Positions 1 through 7,904 of a stretch of DNA of 64,000 bases are shown piece after piece. The notes under the pieces are model-generated. The model did no database searches and was not told where the DNA came from. It saw only the letters and a list, made by a program, of their open reading frames with translations. A program made the translations under genes and the position numbers. The stretch's first letter is position 1; each line of letters opens with the position of its first letter. Where the stretch lies: positions 1,364,001 to 1,428,000 of the forward strand of contig NZ_FO704550.1 of NCBI RefSeq assembly GCF_000968195.1. The letters run 5' to 3'. Source of the DNA: Xenorhabdus doucetiae. Its GTDB lineage: Bacteria > Pseudomonadota > Gammaproteobacteria > Enterobacterales > Enterobacteriaceae.

Positions 1-948
1 TCTCTGGTGCAGAAAACAGAAATGGGCGGCGGCGGACAAAATGGGACTGTCATTGATGCTGTTATGGTCGATCCAAATGCGGTTGTTCAGCAATATAATC
101 AGCAGCAACAGCAACAGGCTAATGCCAAGTTAGCCGAGCAACAGCGGAAGAAAAAAGCCGAACAACAGGCGGCCGAATTGCGGGCAAAGCAGGCGGAAGA
201 ACAGGAACGTTTGAAAGCGGCTGAAGAAGAGCGGATTAAAGCGCTACAGGCAGCCGAAACACAGAAAAAACAGTCTGAGGCTGCGGCGGCCAAAGCGCGT
301 GAAGAGCAGAAACAAGCAGAAGAAGCGGCTGCAAAGGCACTGGCAGAAAAAGAGAGAATTCTAAAAGAGCAGGCCGAAGCCCAACAGAAAGCAGAAGCTC
401 AAGCGAAGAAAGAAGCGGAAGAGGCAGCAAAACGCAAAGCCGCGGCTGAAGCAAAAGCTAAAGCGGATGCAGAAGCCAAAGCAAAAGCTGAGGCAGAAGC
501 TAAGGCCAAAGCAGAGGCTGAGGCGAAAGCAAAGGCTAAAGCCAAGGCAGAAGCAGCCAAACAGGCTCAGACAGTTGATGATCTGTTAGGTGGATTAACA
601 TCTAATGCACCTAAACAGGGTGGGGCGAGCGCGGCAGGAAAGGGGGGCGGTAAGAAAAGCGGCCTTTCTCAGCAGGATATTAATAGTTATCTCGGAAAAG
701 TTCAGGCTGCAATACAGAGCAAATTTTATGATTCGAATTTATATATCGGACGAACCTGTGAATTAAACATAAAATTGGCTCCAGATGGATTGCTCATTGA
801 TATCAAAGCAGGGGCAGGTGATCCGGCGTTATGCCGGGCAGCAATTACCGCTGCTAATCTGGCGAAAAAAATGCCACCTCCACCAAGCAAAGAGGTTTAT
901 GAGTATTTTAAGAATTTCACACTAGAATTTAAACCGCAGTTAAATTAA
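1..948 (+). CDS. tolA: TolA, cell envelope integrity protein (5' end cut by window edge)
   Basis: The reading frame is open from the first base, so the N-terminal membrane anchor lies outside the window and 315 residues remain. The visible part has a short region containing IDAVMVDPNAVVQQY, then about 190 residues of Ala/Lys/Glu-rich helical repeat (TolA domain II). It ends in a globular C-terminal domain with SKFYDSNLYIGRTCELNIKL and KLAPDGLLIDIKAG-like sequence, typical of TolA domain III. TolA spans the periplasm and couples the TolQR proton-driven motor to TolB and Pal, keeping the outer membrane constricted at division. tolB, pal and cpoB follow in the classical order, which confirms the call. 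Confidence 0.96.
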   Translation, partial: SLVQKTEMGGGGQNGTVIDAVMVDPNAVVQQYNQQQQQQANAKLAEQQRKKKAEQQAAELRAKQAEEQERLKAAEEERIKALQAAETQKKQSEAAAAKAREEQKQAEEAAAKALAEKERILKEQAEAQQKAEAQAKKEAEEAAKRKAAAEAKAKADAEAKAKAEAEAKAKAEAEAKAKAKAKAEAAKQAQTVDDLLGGLTSNAPKQGGASAAGKGGGKKSGLSQQDINSYLGKVQAAIQSKFYDSNLYIGRTCELNIKLAPDGLLIDIKAGAGDPALCRAAITAANLAKKMPPPPSKEVYEYFKNFTLEFKPQLN

Positions 949-1053
949 ATGCTTAGTGGATAAGCATCCTCCTCTAAGTAAACTTTCGAATAATTTATAT
1001 GTACAAACAAAATTATTAGATTTTATTTAGGTGTCTAGTTTTGTTTGTTGGCG

Positions 1054-1066
1054 TTTGTGTTAGAAT
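1054..1066 (+). promoter_or_regulatory. Possible internal promoter of the tolB-pal-cpoB segment
   Basis: The 165-base gap between tolA and tolB contains TGTTAGAAT at 1058-1066. This reads as an extended -10 element (TG, one base, TAGAAT) about 45 bases before tolB. No convincing -35 hexamer lies at the right distance, which is common for extended -10 promoters. It would allow tolB, pal and cpoB to be transcribed independently of the upstream tol genes. This is inference from the motif only. Confidence 0.3.
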
Positions 1067-1113
1067 CCGGCGGATTATTGCGTCAGGTAAGAGATCGCGA
1101 TAAGGGAGAGATG

Positions 1114-2421
1114 ATGAAGCAAACTTTTAGACAAATGTTTAAGGTCATATTGGGCTTTCTGATGCTGTGGGCAACAGTTGCTCAGGCAGAGGTTCGCATT
1201 GAGATTACACAAGGCGTTGATTCTGCTCGTCCTATTGGGGTCGTGCCATTTAAATGGACTGGGGCAGGCGATGCGCCTGAAAATATCGGTTCAATTATCG
1301 CTGCGGATTTGAGAAACAGTGGAAAATTTAATCCGATTGATGCCACTCGTATGCCGCAACAACCGACGACGGCATCAGAGGTAACGCCTGCTGCATGGTC
1401 TGCGTTGGGGATTGACTCAGTTGTTGTTGGGCGCATTCAGCCCAGTGCGGATGGTAAATTTCTGGTCTCTTATCAGCTTGTCGACGTTGCAGGTGCACCA
1501 GGAACAATGTTGGCACAAGAACAATTTACCATTGAGAAGAAATGGTTGCGCTTTGCGGCACACACAGTCAGTAATCAGGTTTTTGAAAAACTGACGGGCA
1601 TTAAAGGTGCGTTTACCACCCGTATAGCTTATGTTGTCAAAAATAATGGGGCGGCTAAGTTTCCGTATGAGCTGCGGGTTTCTGATTATGATGGTTATAA
1701 TCAATCCACCGTACATAGCTCACCAGAACCCTTGATGTCGCCAGCATGGTCGCCGGATGCGTCCAAACTGGCTTATGTGACATTTGAAAGTGGTCGCTCT
1801 GCATTGATTATTCAAACACTGGCAACAGGTACTGTACGCCAGGTGGCTTCGTTTCCTCGCCATAACGGAGCGCCTGCATTTTCTCCGGATGGGACTAAAC
1901 TTGCCTTTGCATTATCTAAAACGGGTAGTTTGAATCTTTACGTGATGGATTTAGCTTCTGGTCAAATCCGTCAAGTTACTGATGGCCGCAGTAATAACAC
2001 TGAGCCAAGCTGGATGCCGGATAGTCAGACTTTGGTCTACACCTCAGACCAAGGTGGGCGTCCACAATTGTATAAAATCGATATTAATGGCGGTGCTCCA
2101 CAACGCCTAACTTGGGAAGGATCACAGAACCAAGATGCAGATGTTAGCCCTGACGGTAGTTTTCTCGTGATGGTTAGCTCGGCAAGTGGCAGTCAGCATA
2201 TCGCCAAACAGGATCTGGTAACGGGATCTGTCCAAGTCTTGACGGATACGTTTCTGGATGAAACGCCGAGTATCGCACCTAATGGCACTATGGTGATTTA
2301 TAGCTCCACTCAAGGGTGGGGAACTGTATTGCAGCTAGTTTCGACTGATGGGCGTTTCAAAGCGCGTCTTCCGGCTACCGATGGTCAGGTAAAATCGCCT
2401 GCCTGGTCGCCGTATCTGTGA
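1114..2421 (+). CDS. tolB: TolB, periplasmic beta-propeller protein of the Tol-Pal system
   Basis: This 435-residue protein has a signal peptide ending AQA before EVRIEITQGVDSARPIGVVP. The N-terminal alpha/beta domain is followed by a six-bladed propeller with repeated SPDG/SPDA blade motifs, such as MSPAWSPDASKLAYVTFES. TolB binds Pal and TolA in the periplasm and helps keep the outer membrane attached during division. The start at 1114 gives the usual MKQ N-terminus and places GGGAG at 1104-1108 five bases upstream. An adjacent ATG at 1111 is possible, and the frame stays open back to 1045. Length matches the E. coli protein (430). Confidence 0.97.
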   Translation: MKQTFRQMFKVILGFLMLWATVAQAEVRIEITQGVDSARPIGVVPFKWTGAGDAPENIGSIIAADLRNSGKFNPIDATRMPQQPTTASEVTPAAWSALGIDSVVVGRIQPSADGKFLVSYQLVDVAGAPGTMLAQEQFTIEKKWLRFAAHTVSNQVFEKLTGIKGAFTTRIAYVVKNNGAAKFPYELRVSDYDGYNQSTVHSSPEPLMSPAWSPDASKLAYVTFESGRSALIIQTLATGTVRQVASFPRHNGAPAFSPDGTKLAFALSKTGSLNLYVMDLASGQIRQVTDGRSNNTEPSWMPDSQTLVYTSDQGGRPQLYKIDINGGAPQRLTWEGSQNQDADVSPDGSFLVMVSSASGSQHIAKQDLVTGSVQVLTDTFLDETPSIAPNGTMVIYSSTQGWGTVLQLVSTDGRFKARLPATDGQVKSPAWSPYL

Positions 2422-2463
2422 TGCATAATAATATGTATGGCAAACTATAAAAGGATCAAAGAG

Positions 2464-2967
2464 ATGCAACTGAACAAAGTGCTAAAAGGGCTGATGTTAG
2501 CTTTACCAATCATGGCCGTAGCAGCGTGTAGTTCTCAGAAAACTGGCAATAATGATCAGTCTGGTGTAGGCACTGTTGATAATTCTTCTAAAGCAGCACT
2601 GTCTGCGGAAGAATTAGCACGTCAGCAGATGCAAGAGCTGCAAAACAACAATATCGTCTACTTCGGTTTCGATAAATATGATATCAACAGCGAATTCGCT
2701 CAGATGCTGGATGCGCACGCGGCATTCCTGCGTACTAACCCATCTGTTAAAGTGACTATCGAAGGTCACGCAGATGAGCGCGGTACTCCTGAATACAACA
2801 TTGCTCTGGGTGAGCGCCGTGCGAACGCAGTGAAAATGTATCTGCAAGGCAAAGGCGTGACTGCTGATCAGCTTGCTATCGTTTCTTACGGTAAAGAAAA
2901 ACCAGCTGTACTTGGCCATGACGAAGCAGCATACGCGAAAAACCGTCGCGCTGTGGTCGTATACTAA
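2464..2967 (+). CDS. pal: Pal, peptidoglycan-associated outer-membrane lipoprotein
   Basis: This 167-residue lipoprotein begins MQLNKVLKGLMLALP. Its lipobox is VAAC, so the mature protein starts with a lipidated Cys near residue 21. The C-terminal OmpA-like domain contains the peptidoglycan-binding motif EGHADERGTPEYNIALGERR. Pal tethers the outer membrane to the cell wall and is the partner of TolB. The frame extends upstream to 2437, but the ATG at 2464 has AGGATC at about 2451 and matches the conserved family start. It lies 42 bases after tolB and 9 bases before cpoB, in one operon. Confidence 0.97.
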   Translation: MQLNKVLKGLMLALPIMAVAACSSQKTGNNDQSGVGTVDNSSKAALSAEELARQQMQELQNNNIVYFGFDKYDINSEFAQMLDAHAAFLRTNPSVKVTIEGHADERGTPEYNIALGERRANAVKMYLQGKGVTADQLAIVSYGKEKPAVLGHDEAAYAKNRRAVVVY

Positions 2968-2976
2968 GAGTAATAC

Positions 2977-3753
2977 ATGAACAGTAACTTCAGACGTTAT
3001 CTATTGGGTCTGTCGTTATTGGTTGGCGTAGCGGCTCCTTGGGCCGCTACTGCCCGAGCGCCAATCAGTAATGTCGGCTCAGGCTCCACCGATGAGCGCC
3101 TCTCCCAATTAGAGCGTATTTCTGACGCTCACAGTCAATTATTAACCCAGCTTCAGCAACAACTTTCTGATTCCCAACGTGATATCGATACACTCCGTGG
3201 TCAAATTCAGGAGAATCAGTATCAATTAAACCAGATCATTGAGCGGCAGAAAGATCTTTATCTGCAATTGGATAAAATCACCAATCCATCAAGTGCGGAG
3301 AATACAGACTCAGAAAATCGCAATGCAGCGTCTTCGGCACAAGCTGAAAATAAACAATCCGCTGCGCCGGCGAGCACTGGAAGTGAGAAAGGTGATTACG
3401 ATGCCGCCGTTTCTTTGGCTATCAACACCAAAGAATATGATAAAGCGATAGTCGCATTTCAAAACTTTGCTAAAACTTATCCTAAGTCTAAGTACTTGCC
3501 GAATGCTAATTATTGGTTAGGACAGTTAAATTACAATAAAGGCAAGAAAGACGATGCGGCTTATTATTTTGCTACTGTCGTGAAAGATTATCCTAAGTCA
3601 CAAAAAAGCAGTGATTCCCTGTATAAAGTTGGTTTAATCATGCAGGAAAAGGGGCAAAAGGGTAAAGCAAAAGCGGTTTATCAGCAGGTGGTTAAGCAAT
3701 ATCCTGGTACGAATGCGGCAAAAATGGCAGAGAAAAAACTTTCTGGGATGTAA
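2977..3753 (+). CDS. cpoB: CpoB (YbgF), cell division coordinator, TPR protein
   Basis: This 258-residue protein has an N-terminal signal peptide and then a Gln/Leu-rich coiled coil at about residues 40-105, used for trimerisation. A polar linker follows, and then C-terminal tetratricopeptide repeats (YDAAVSLAINTKEYDKAI and further copies). CpoB sits in the periplasm, links the Tol-Pal machinery to the PBP1B-LpoB peptidoglycan synthase, and is the last gene of tol-pal in enterobacteria. The order, spacing of nine bases after pal, and length (E. coli 263) all agree. Confidence 0.95.
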   Translation: MNSNFRRYLLGLSLLVGVAAPWAATARAPISNVGSGSTDERLSQLERISDAHSQLLTQLQQQLSDSQRDIDTLRGQIQENQYQLNQIIERQKDLYLQLDKITNPSSAENTDSENRNAASSAQAENKQSAAPASTGSEKGDYDAAVSLAINTKEYDKAIVAFQNFAKTYPKSKYLPNANYWLGQLNYNKGKKDDAAYYFATVVKDYPKSQKSSDSLYKVGLIMQEKGQKGKAKAVYQQVVKQYPGTNAAKMAEKKLSGM

Positions 3754-3754
3754 T

Positions 3755-3798
3755 AATTATCCCCGAAAGGTCAGATATCGGTCTTTTTGGGGATAATT
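3755..3798 (+). terminator. Hairpin after cpoB
   Basis: AATTATCCCC at 3755-3764 pairs perfectly with GGGGATAATT at 3789-3798, starting one base after the cpoB stop. There is no long T run after the stem, so it may be a weak terminator or a 3'-end processing signal separating tol-pal from the tRNA genes. Confidence 0.5.
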
Positions 3799-3909
3799 GA
3801 TTGCTTAATAAGCGCTTAAACAAGTTTTTTAAAATAAACGTTGCGCCATGCTGAGAAATCAGTAATATATGCCGCCGTTGGCAGGGATAACTGTCAAACA
3901 GATTTAGAT

Positions 3910-3985
3910 GGGTCGTTAGCTCAGTCGGTAGAGCAGTTGACTTTTAATCAATTGGTCGCAGGTTCGAATCCTGCACGACCCACCA
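3910..3985 (+). tRNA. tRNA-Lys (UUU), copy 1, intact
   Basis: This 76-base gene has CCA encoded at its 3' end. The acceptor arms GGGTCGT and ACGACCC pair fully. The D loop is AGTCGGTAGA, the anticodon loop CTTTTAA carries UUU, and the T arm is GCAGG-TTCGAAT-CCTGC. Its position just after cpoB matches the lys/val tRNA cluster found there in E. coli. A second identical gene follows with a 107-base period. Confidence 0.97.
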
Positions 3986-4016
3986 TCTAAATGCTCACTT
4001 CAAATATGTCTTAGAT

Positions 4017-4092
4017 GGGTCGTTAGCTCAGTCGGTAGAGCAGTTGACTTTTAATCAATTGGTCGCAGGTTCGAATCCTGCACGACCCACCA
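4017..4092 (+). tRNA. tRNA-Lys (UUU), copy 2, intact
   Basis: The sequence is the same as the first tRNA-Lys: full acceptor pairing, UUU anticodon, intact T arm and encoded CCA. The 31-base spacer before it is repeated before every later copy, showing that the cluster grew by tandem duplication of a tRNA-plus-spacer unit. Confidence 0.97.
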
Positions 4093-4123
4093 TCCAAATG
4101 CTCACTTCAAATATGTCTTAGAT

Positions 4124-4263
4124 GGGGCGTTAGCTCAGCCGGTAGAGCAGTTGACTTTTAATCAATTGGTCGCAGGTTCGAGCCGAGCGAAGCGAGACAA
4201 CGATGCGACAGCATCGGCCTGAAGGGTGAGGCCGCAGGCCGAATAATCCTGCACGACCCACCA
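4124..4263 (+). pseudogene. tRNA-Lys copy 3, interrupted in the T loop
   Basis: It has the tRNA-Lys sequence with a 64-base insert at 4182-4245, placed between GGTTCGA and ATCCTGC, that is, inside the T loop. The insert contains hairpins such as CGATGC-GACA-GCATCG and GGCC-GCA-GGCC. Position 4 of the acceptor is changed (GGGGCGT against ACGACCC), giving one mismatch, and the D loop has one base change. The anticodon arm and the CCA are kept. A T stem could still form around an enlarged loop, but normal function is unlikely. Confidence 0.85.
4182..4245 (+). repeat. Palindromic 64-base element in tRNA-Lys (also at 4353-4416 and 4523-4548)
   Basis: The element begins GCCGAGCGAAGCGAG and ends GGCCGCAGGCCGAATA, with an internal perfect 6-bp hairpin CGATGC/GCATCG. 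Three copies lie in the window, all at the same site in tRNA-Lys copies. The GAGCGAA...CTGAAGGGT layout loosely recalls ERIC-type enterobacterial palindromes, but I cannot assign it to a named family. It codes for nothing. Confidence 0.7.
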
Positions 4264-4294
4264 TCCAAATGCTCACTTCAAATATGTCTTAGAT

Positions 4295-4434
4295 GGGGCG
4301 TTAGCTCAGCCGGTAGAGCAGTTGACTTTTAATCAATTGGTCGCAGGTTCGAGCCGAGCGAAGCGAGACAACGATGCGACAGCATCGGCCCGAAGGGTGA
4401 GGCCGCAGGCCGAATAATCCTGCACGACCCACCA
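4295..4434 (+). pseudogene. tRNA-Lys copy 4, interrupted in the T loop
   Basis: Nearly identical to copy 3, with the same 64-base insert at the same base (4353-4416), the same acceptor mismatch and a 171-base period. One visible difference is GGCCCGAAGGG here against GGCCTGAAGGG in copy 3. The insertion therefore happened once and was then duplicated together with the tRNA and its spacer. Confidence 0.85.
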
Positions 4435-4465
4435 TCTAAATGCTCACTTCAAATATGTCTTAGAT

Positions 4466-4556
4466 GGGTCGTTAGCTCAGCCGGTAGAGCAGTTGACTTT
4501 AATCAATTGGTCGCAGGTTCGAGCCGAGCGAAGCGAGACAACGATGCGTAAGCATT
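4466..4556 (+). pseudogene. tRNA-Lys copy 5, truncated inside the insert
   Basis: It starts as a normal acceptor (GGGTCGT) but has lost one T in the anticodon loop (GACTTTAATC), leaving a six-base loop. It carries the first 26 bases of the same T-loop insert (from 4523), then drifts into unrelated sequence after GATGCG. No 3' acceptor strand remains, so this is a dead end-copy of the array. Confidence 0.85.
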
Positions 4557-4689
4557 TCTTAGATAACGCTTTAATCCAATCGCTAGAGAAACTAACTTAA
4601 TAAGTTGATTACTAGTTTCATATTTTTTCCTTATCATTTTTTAAAATCTTTAAAATACCTAAAGACTTTTTCCTTTAAATTAGCTATTT

Positions 4690-4707
4690 TGTTTAGTGTG
4701 TAAAACA
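4690..4707 (+). promoter_or_regulatory. NadR-like operator upstream of pnuC
   Basis: TGTTTA-GTGTGT-AAAACA matches the NadR box TGTTTA-N6-TAAACA with one mismatch. It lies about 90 bases before pnuC in an otherwise empty leader (4557-4795). NadR represses NAD synthesis and uptake genes when NAD is plentiful, which fits a nicotinamide riboside transporter. Confidence 0.55.
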
Positions 4708-4795
4708 AAGGAGGGTCAAATAGCCTATTTATCTTGTAATTTCATGTTTGTTGTATTGATATACTAAACATTATTTATGGTAAGGATAAGAAAGC

Positions 4796-5518
4796 ATGGA
4801 TTTTTTCAACATTAATAACATATTAGTACATATACCGTTAGGAACAAGCGGCTATAACCTTTCGTATATTGAAGCGATAGGTACGATAGCGGGTTTGTTA
4901 TGTATCTGGCTTGCTAGTCAGGAGAAAATCATTAATTACCTGTTTGGGTTAATTAATGTCTCACTATTCGCTGTCATCTTCTTTCAAATTCAACTCTACG
5001 CCAGCCTCATTCTGCAAATCTTTTTCTTCGCGGCCAATATCTATGGTTGGTTTGCCTGGAGCCGAGTCAATGAGCAAAAACAAATAGCGCTTAAAATTCG
5101 GTGGCTCAGCCTTAAACAGATGGCTATTGTTGCCGCGATTTCCCTCTTTGCCATATTGGTGATGACATTTAATATCGATCAAGTATTTGGTTATATGGCA
5201 AAAGTGGTGGTGCTTGTTCTACAGGGAATAGGCTTTAATATTACCTCGCCTGTTTTACAGCCCGATGCTTTCCCATTTTGGGATTCTGTGATGACAGTGT
5301 TATCTATAGTGGCAATGATATTGATGACACGTAAGCATGTAGAGAACTGGCTGATTTGGGTCGTTATCGATGTTATCAGCATCGTAATTTATTATCATCA
5401 AGGTGTTCTGGCGATGTCGCTGCAATATGTTATCTTAACGGGTATTGCCCTAAATGGTACCCGTTTGTGGATCAAATCTGCTAAACAGCTAAACACAACG
5501 GATGGTGATCAAAAATAA
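4796..5518 (+). CDS. pnuC: PnuC, nicotinamide riboside transporter
   Basis: This 240-residue inner-membrane protein has about seven hydrophobic segments. Recognisable PnuC sequence includes YIEAIGTIAGLLCIWLASQ near residues 25-45, followed by NYLFGLINVSLFAVIFFQIQ and YGWFAWSR. PnuC carries nicotinamide riboside down its gradient, and uptake is driven by phosphorylation through NadR. TAAGGATAAG precedes the start at a suitable distance. In E. coli pnuC follows nadA. Here nadA is absent and pnuC stands alone behind the tRNA cluster, with its own likely NadR operator and a terminator after it. Confidence 0.95.
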   Translation: MDFFNINNILVHIPLGTSGYNLSYIEAIGTIAGLLCIWLASQEKIINYLFGLINVSLFAVIFFQIQLYASLILQIFFFAANIYGWFAWSRVNEQKQIALKIRWLSLKQMAIVAAISLFAILVMTFNIDQVFGYMAKVVVLVLQGIGFNITSPVLQPDAFPFWDSVMTVLSIVAMILMTRKHVENWLIWVVIDVISIVIYYHQGVLAMSLQYVILTGIALNGTRLWIKSAKQLNTTDGDQK

Positions 5519-5540
5519 ATGTAAATTAAAATTTATCATT

Positions 5541-5569
5541 GGCCATAGATAATTAATCTATCTGTGGCC
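5541..5569 (+). terminator. Terminator after pnuC
   Basis: GGCCATAGAT pairs with ATCTGTGGCC (one T-G wobble) 22 bases after pnuC, followed by a T-rich stretch TGTTATTTGCTGTTT. A plausible intrinsic terminator isolating pnuC from aroG. Confidence 0.6.
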
Positions 5570-5775
5570 TGTTATTTGCTGTTTAACCGCAAAATATTCT
5601 CTTCTTATGAATCCATTTATCTGAATTAACTTCATTTTTATGTTAAACGGTATTTTCTATAAAAAAACAATCCTATTTTTACACACAAAGATTATTTACA
5701 GCACAACGCCTAACCGTTAGATTGAGATCACAAAATTATGTTCAAATAACTGTAAACACATTAGGTGAAAGGATC

Positions 5776-6828
5776 ATGAATTACCAAAATGACGATATAA
5801 GAATAAGAAAAATAACAGAATTATTGCCACCAGTTGCATTACTCGAAAAATTTCCGGCGACAGAAGATAGTGCTATTACTGTTCATAAGGCACGTGAATC
5901 TATTCATAATATTTTAATTGGTGAAGATGATCGTCTACTGGTGGTGATTGGTCCCTGTTCAATTCATGATCCGCAAGCAGCATTAGAATATGCCGGGCGC
6001 TTGAATAAATTACGTGAAGAGCTACAAGCAGATTTGGAAATCGTCATGCGGGTTTATTTTGAAAAACCTCGCACAACTATAGGCTGGAAAGGGCTGATTA
6101 ACGATCCAAACATGGATTGCAGTTTTGATATCAACGATGGATTGCGTACTGCCCGCAAGCTATTGCTTGATATCAACAATATGGGGCTACCTGCGGCAGG
6201 TGAATTCCTGGATATGATTTCCCCCCAGTATTTGGCAGATCTCATGAGCTGGGGCGCAATAGGCGCACGCACAACAGAATCTCAGGTTCATCGCGAATTG
6301 GCCTCCGGCTTGTCTTGCCCGGTGGGTTTCAAAAACGGCACGGATGGCACCATCAAAGTCGCGATTGATGCAATTAGTTCAGCCAGCTCATCGCACTGTT
6401 TCTTATCTGTCACGAAATGGGGCCATTCTGCAATTGTTAATACTACCGGTAATCAGGATTGCCATATTATTCTGCGTGGCGGCAAAGAACCTAATTATAG
6501 CGCCAAACATGTCAGTGCAGTTAAAGAAGGGCTGGAAAAAGCAGGCTTGGCTCCCCGTGTAATGATTGATTTCAGTCATGCAAACAGCGCGAAGCAGTTC
6601 AAAAGACAGATGGATGTCGGCGTGGATGTCTGTGGTCAGATTGCAGGCGGTGAAAATGCCATCATCGGTGTGATGGTTGAAAGCCATCTGGTTGAAGGGA
6701 ATCAAAACCTGGAGAGTGGTGAGCCTTTGGTTTATGGCCAGAGTGTGACAGACGGTTGTATTGGTTGGGAAGATACAGAAACATTACTGCGCCAGTTGTC
6801 TCAGGCGGTCCGGAGCCGCAGAAGCTGA
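5776..6828 (+). CDS. aroG: AroG, DAHP synthase, phenylalanine-sensitive type
   Basis: This 350-residue enzyme is the same length as E. coli AroG. It condenses phosphoenolpyruvate with erythrose 4-phosphate, the first step of the shikimate pathway for aromatic amino acids. Typical motifs are VVIGPCSIHDP near residue 55, RVYFEKPRTTIGWKGLI near 92, GARTTESQVHRELASG and DFSHANSAKQF. The start at 5776 gives the conserved MNYQNDDIRI N-terminus with GGTGAAAGG upstream; the frame stays open back to 5722 without a ribosome site. The 257-base leader after pnuC contains the pnuC terminator and no clear TyrR box. Confidence 0.96.
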   Translation: MNYQNDDIRIRKITELLPPVALLEKFPATEDSAITVHKARESIHNILIGEDDRLLVVIGPCSIHDPQAALEYAGRLNKLREELQADLEIVMRVYFEKPRTTIGWKGLINDPNMDCSFDINDGLRTARKLLLDINNMGLPAAGEFLDMISPQYLADLMSWGAIGARTTESQVHRELASGLSCPVGFKNGTDGTIKVAIDAISSASSSHCFLSVTKWGHSAIVNTTGNQDCHIILRGGKEPNYSAKHVSAVKEGLEKAGLAPRVMIDFSHANSAKQFKRQMDVGVDVCGQIAGGENAIIGVMVESHLVEGNQNLESGEPLVYGQSVTDGCIGWEDTETLLRQLSQAVRSRRS

Positions 6829-6849
6829 TTTATCGTCAAGACGTGATAA

Positions 6850-6877
6850 AAAAAGCCGGAAATTAATCCGGCTTTTT
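6850..6877. terminator. Bidirectional terminator between aroG and gpmA
   Basis: AAAAAGCCGG at 6850-6859 and CCGGCTTTTT at 6868-6877 form a perfect 10-bp stem with an 8-base loop. It has an A run before and a T run after. It works in both directions and lies between the convergent aroG and gpmA genes. Confidence 0.9.
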
Positions 6878-6915
6878 AACATTCTTTTCTTTTTGGCTTA
6901 TGCGATCTTTAAGGA

Positions 6916-7668
6916 TTACTTCGCCTTACCCTGATTGGCAACGGCTGCTGCTTTTGCCGCGATTTCATCAGCATTGCCCAGATAGTAGTGTTTGATAGGT
7001 TTCATGTTTTCATCAAACTCATAAACCAGTGGTACAGCCGTTGGAATATTCAGCTCAAGAATTTCTTCTTCGCTCATATTATCCAGATACTTTACCAAGG
7101 CACGCAGGGAGTTACCGTGAGCGGCAATAATGACTTTTTCACCTTTTGCGACGCGTGGTTTGATAACTTCTTCCCAATAAGGTACAACACGCTCAATCGT
7201 TGTTGCGAGGCTTTCCGTTGCCGGCAGTTCTTCGGGTTTCAGGTTTGCGTAACGAGGATCGTGGCCTGGGTAACGCTCATCATCTTTGGTCAAATCAGGA
7301 GGTGTAATCGCGAAGCCACGGCGCCACAATTTAACTTGATCATCACCATATTTAGCGGCGGTTTCTGCTTTATCCAGACCTTGCAATGCGCCATAGTGAC
7401 GTTCATTCAGTTTCCAGCTTTTCTCAACGGGCAGCCATTGCTGATCAACTTGGTCCAGAATGTTCCACAAAGTGTGGATGGCACGTTTTAAAACGGAAGT
7501 GTAGGCGAAATCAAAAGCAAAACCTTCTTCTTTCAACAGTTGGCCAGCTTGTTGTGCTTCAGAGCGGCCTTTGTCAGACAATTCAACGTCAGTCCAGCCA
7601 GTAAAACGGTTCTCTTTGTTCCACTCGCTCTCTCCGTGCCTTACAAGAACCAGTTTAGTTACAGCCAT
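6916..7668 (-). CDS. gpmA: GpmA, 2,3-bisphosphoglycerate-dependent phosphoglycerate mutase
   Basis: This 250-residue cytoplasmic enzyme interconverts 3- and 2-phosphoglycerate in glycolysis. The catalytic phosphohistidine motif LVRHGESEWN is near residues 8-17. NRFTGWTDVELSDKG and ERHYGALQGLDKAE follow, and the second active-site histidine lies in IIAAHGNSLRALVKYL. GGAG lies a few bases upstream of the ATG. It is transcribed alone, convergent with aroG. Confidence 0.97.
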   Translation of the reverse strand: MAVTKLVLVRHGESEWNKENRFTGWTDVELSDKGRSEAQQAGQLLKEEGFAFDFAYTSVLKRAIHTLWNILDQVDQQWLPVEKSWKLNERHYGALQGLDKAETAAKYGDDQVKLWRRGFAITPPDLTKDDERYPGHDPRYANLKPEELPATESLATTIERVVPYWEEVIKPRVAKGEKVIIAAHGNSLRALVKYLDNMSEEEILELNIPTAVPLVYEFDENMKPIKHYYLGNADEIAAKAAAVANQGKAK

Positions 7669-7847
7669 AGCTTAAACTCCTATCAGTACTTTTTAATACA
7701 AAATGAAAAGATCGCTGCGGGCATTATATGGCGCGACAGACCAAAACGGCAAACAATAGTCTCGTATCTTCTGTTTTAAATCATGTTTGGTGATAATTAC
7801 GGCGGTTACCTATCTGGAAGGGTTGAGGGGATAGCAGGGAGTTTATG

Positions 7848-7889
7848 ATCTGAATTGTCTTCCGATAAATAGAGGGAGACAATTCAGAT
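7848..7889 (-). terminator. Hairpin after the CPBP protease gene
   Basis: ATCTGAATTGTCT (7848-7860) pairs perfectly over 13 bp with AGACAATTCAGAT (7877-7889). It lies 15 bases after the end of the reverse-strand membrane protease gene. A T run is lacking, so termination efficiency is uncertain. The rest of the 236-base gap before gpmA shows nothing else clear. Confidence 0.5.
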
Positions 7890-7904
7890 TAAATGGAATT
7901 TAGT

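Noticed and set aside
5640..5775. TyrR boxes before aroG
   Set aside because: Several TTTACA and TGTAAA half sites are present but none forms the TGTAAA-N6-TTTACA palindrome.
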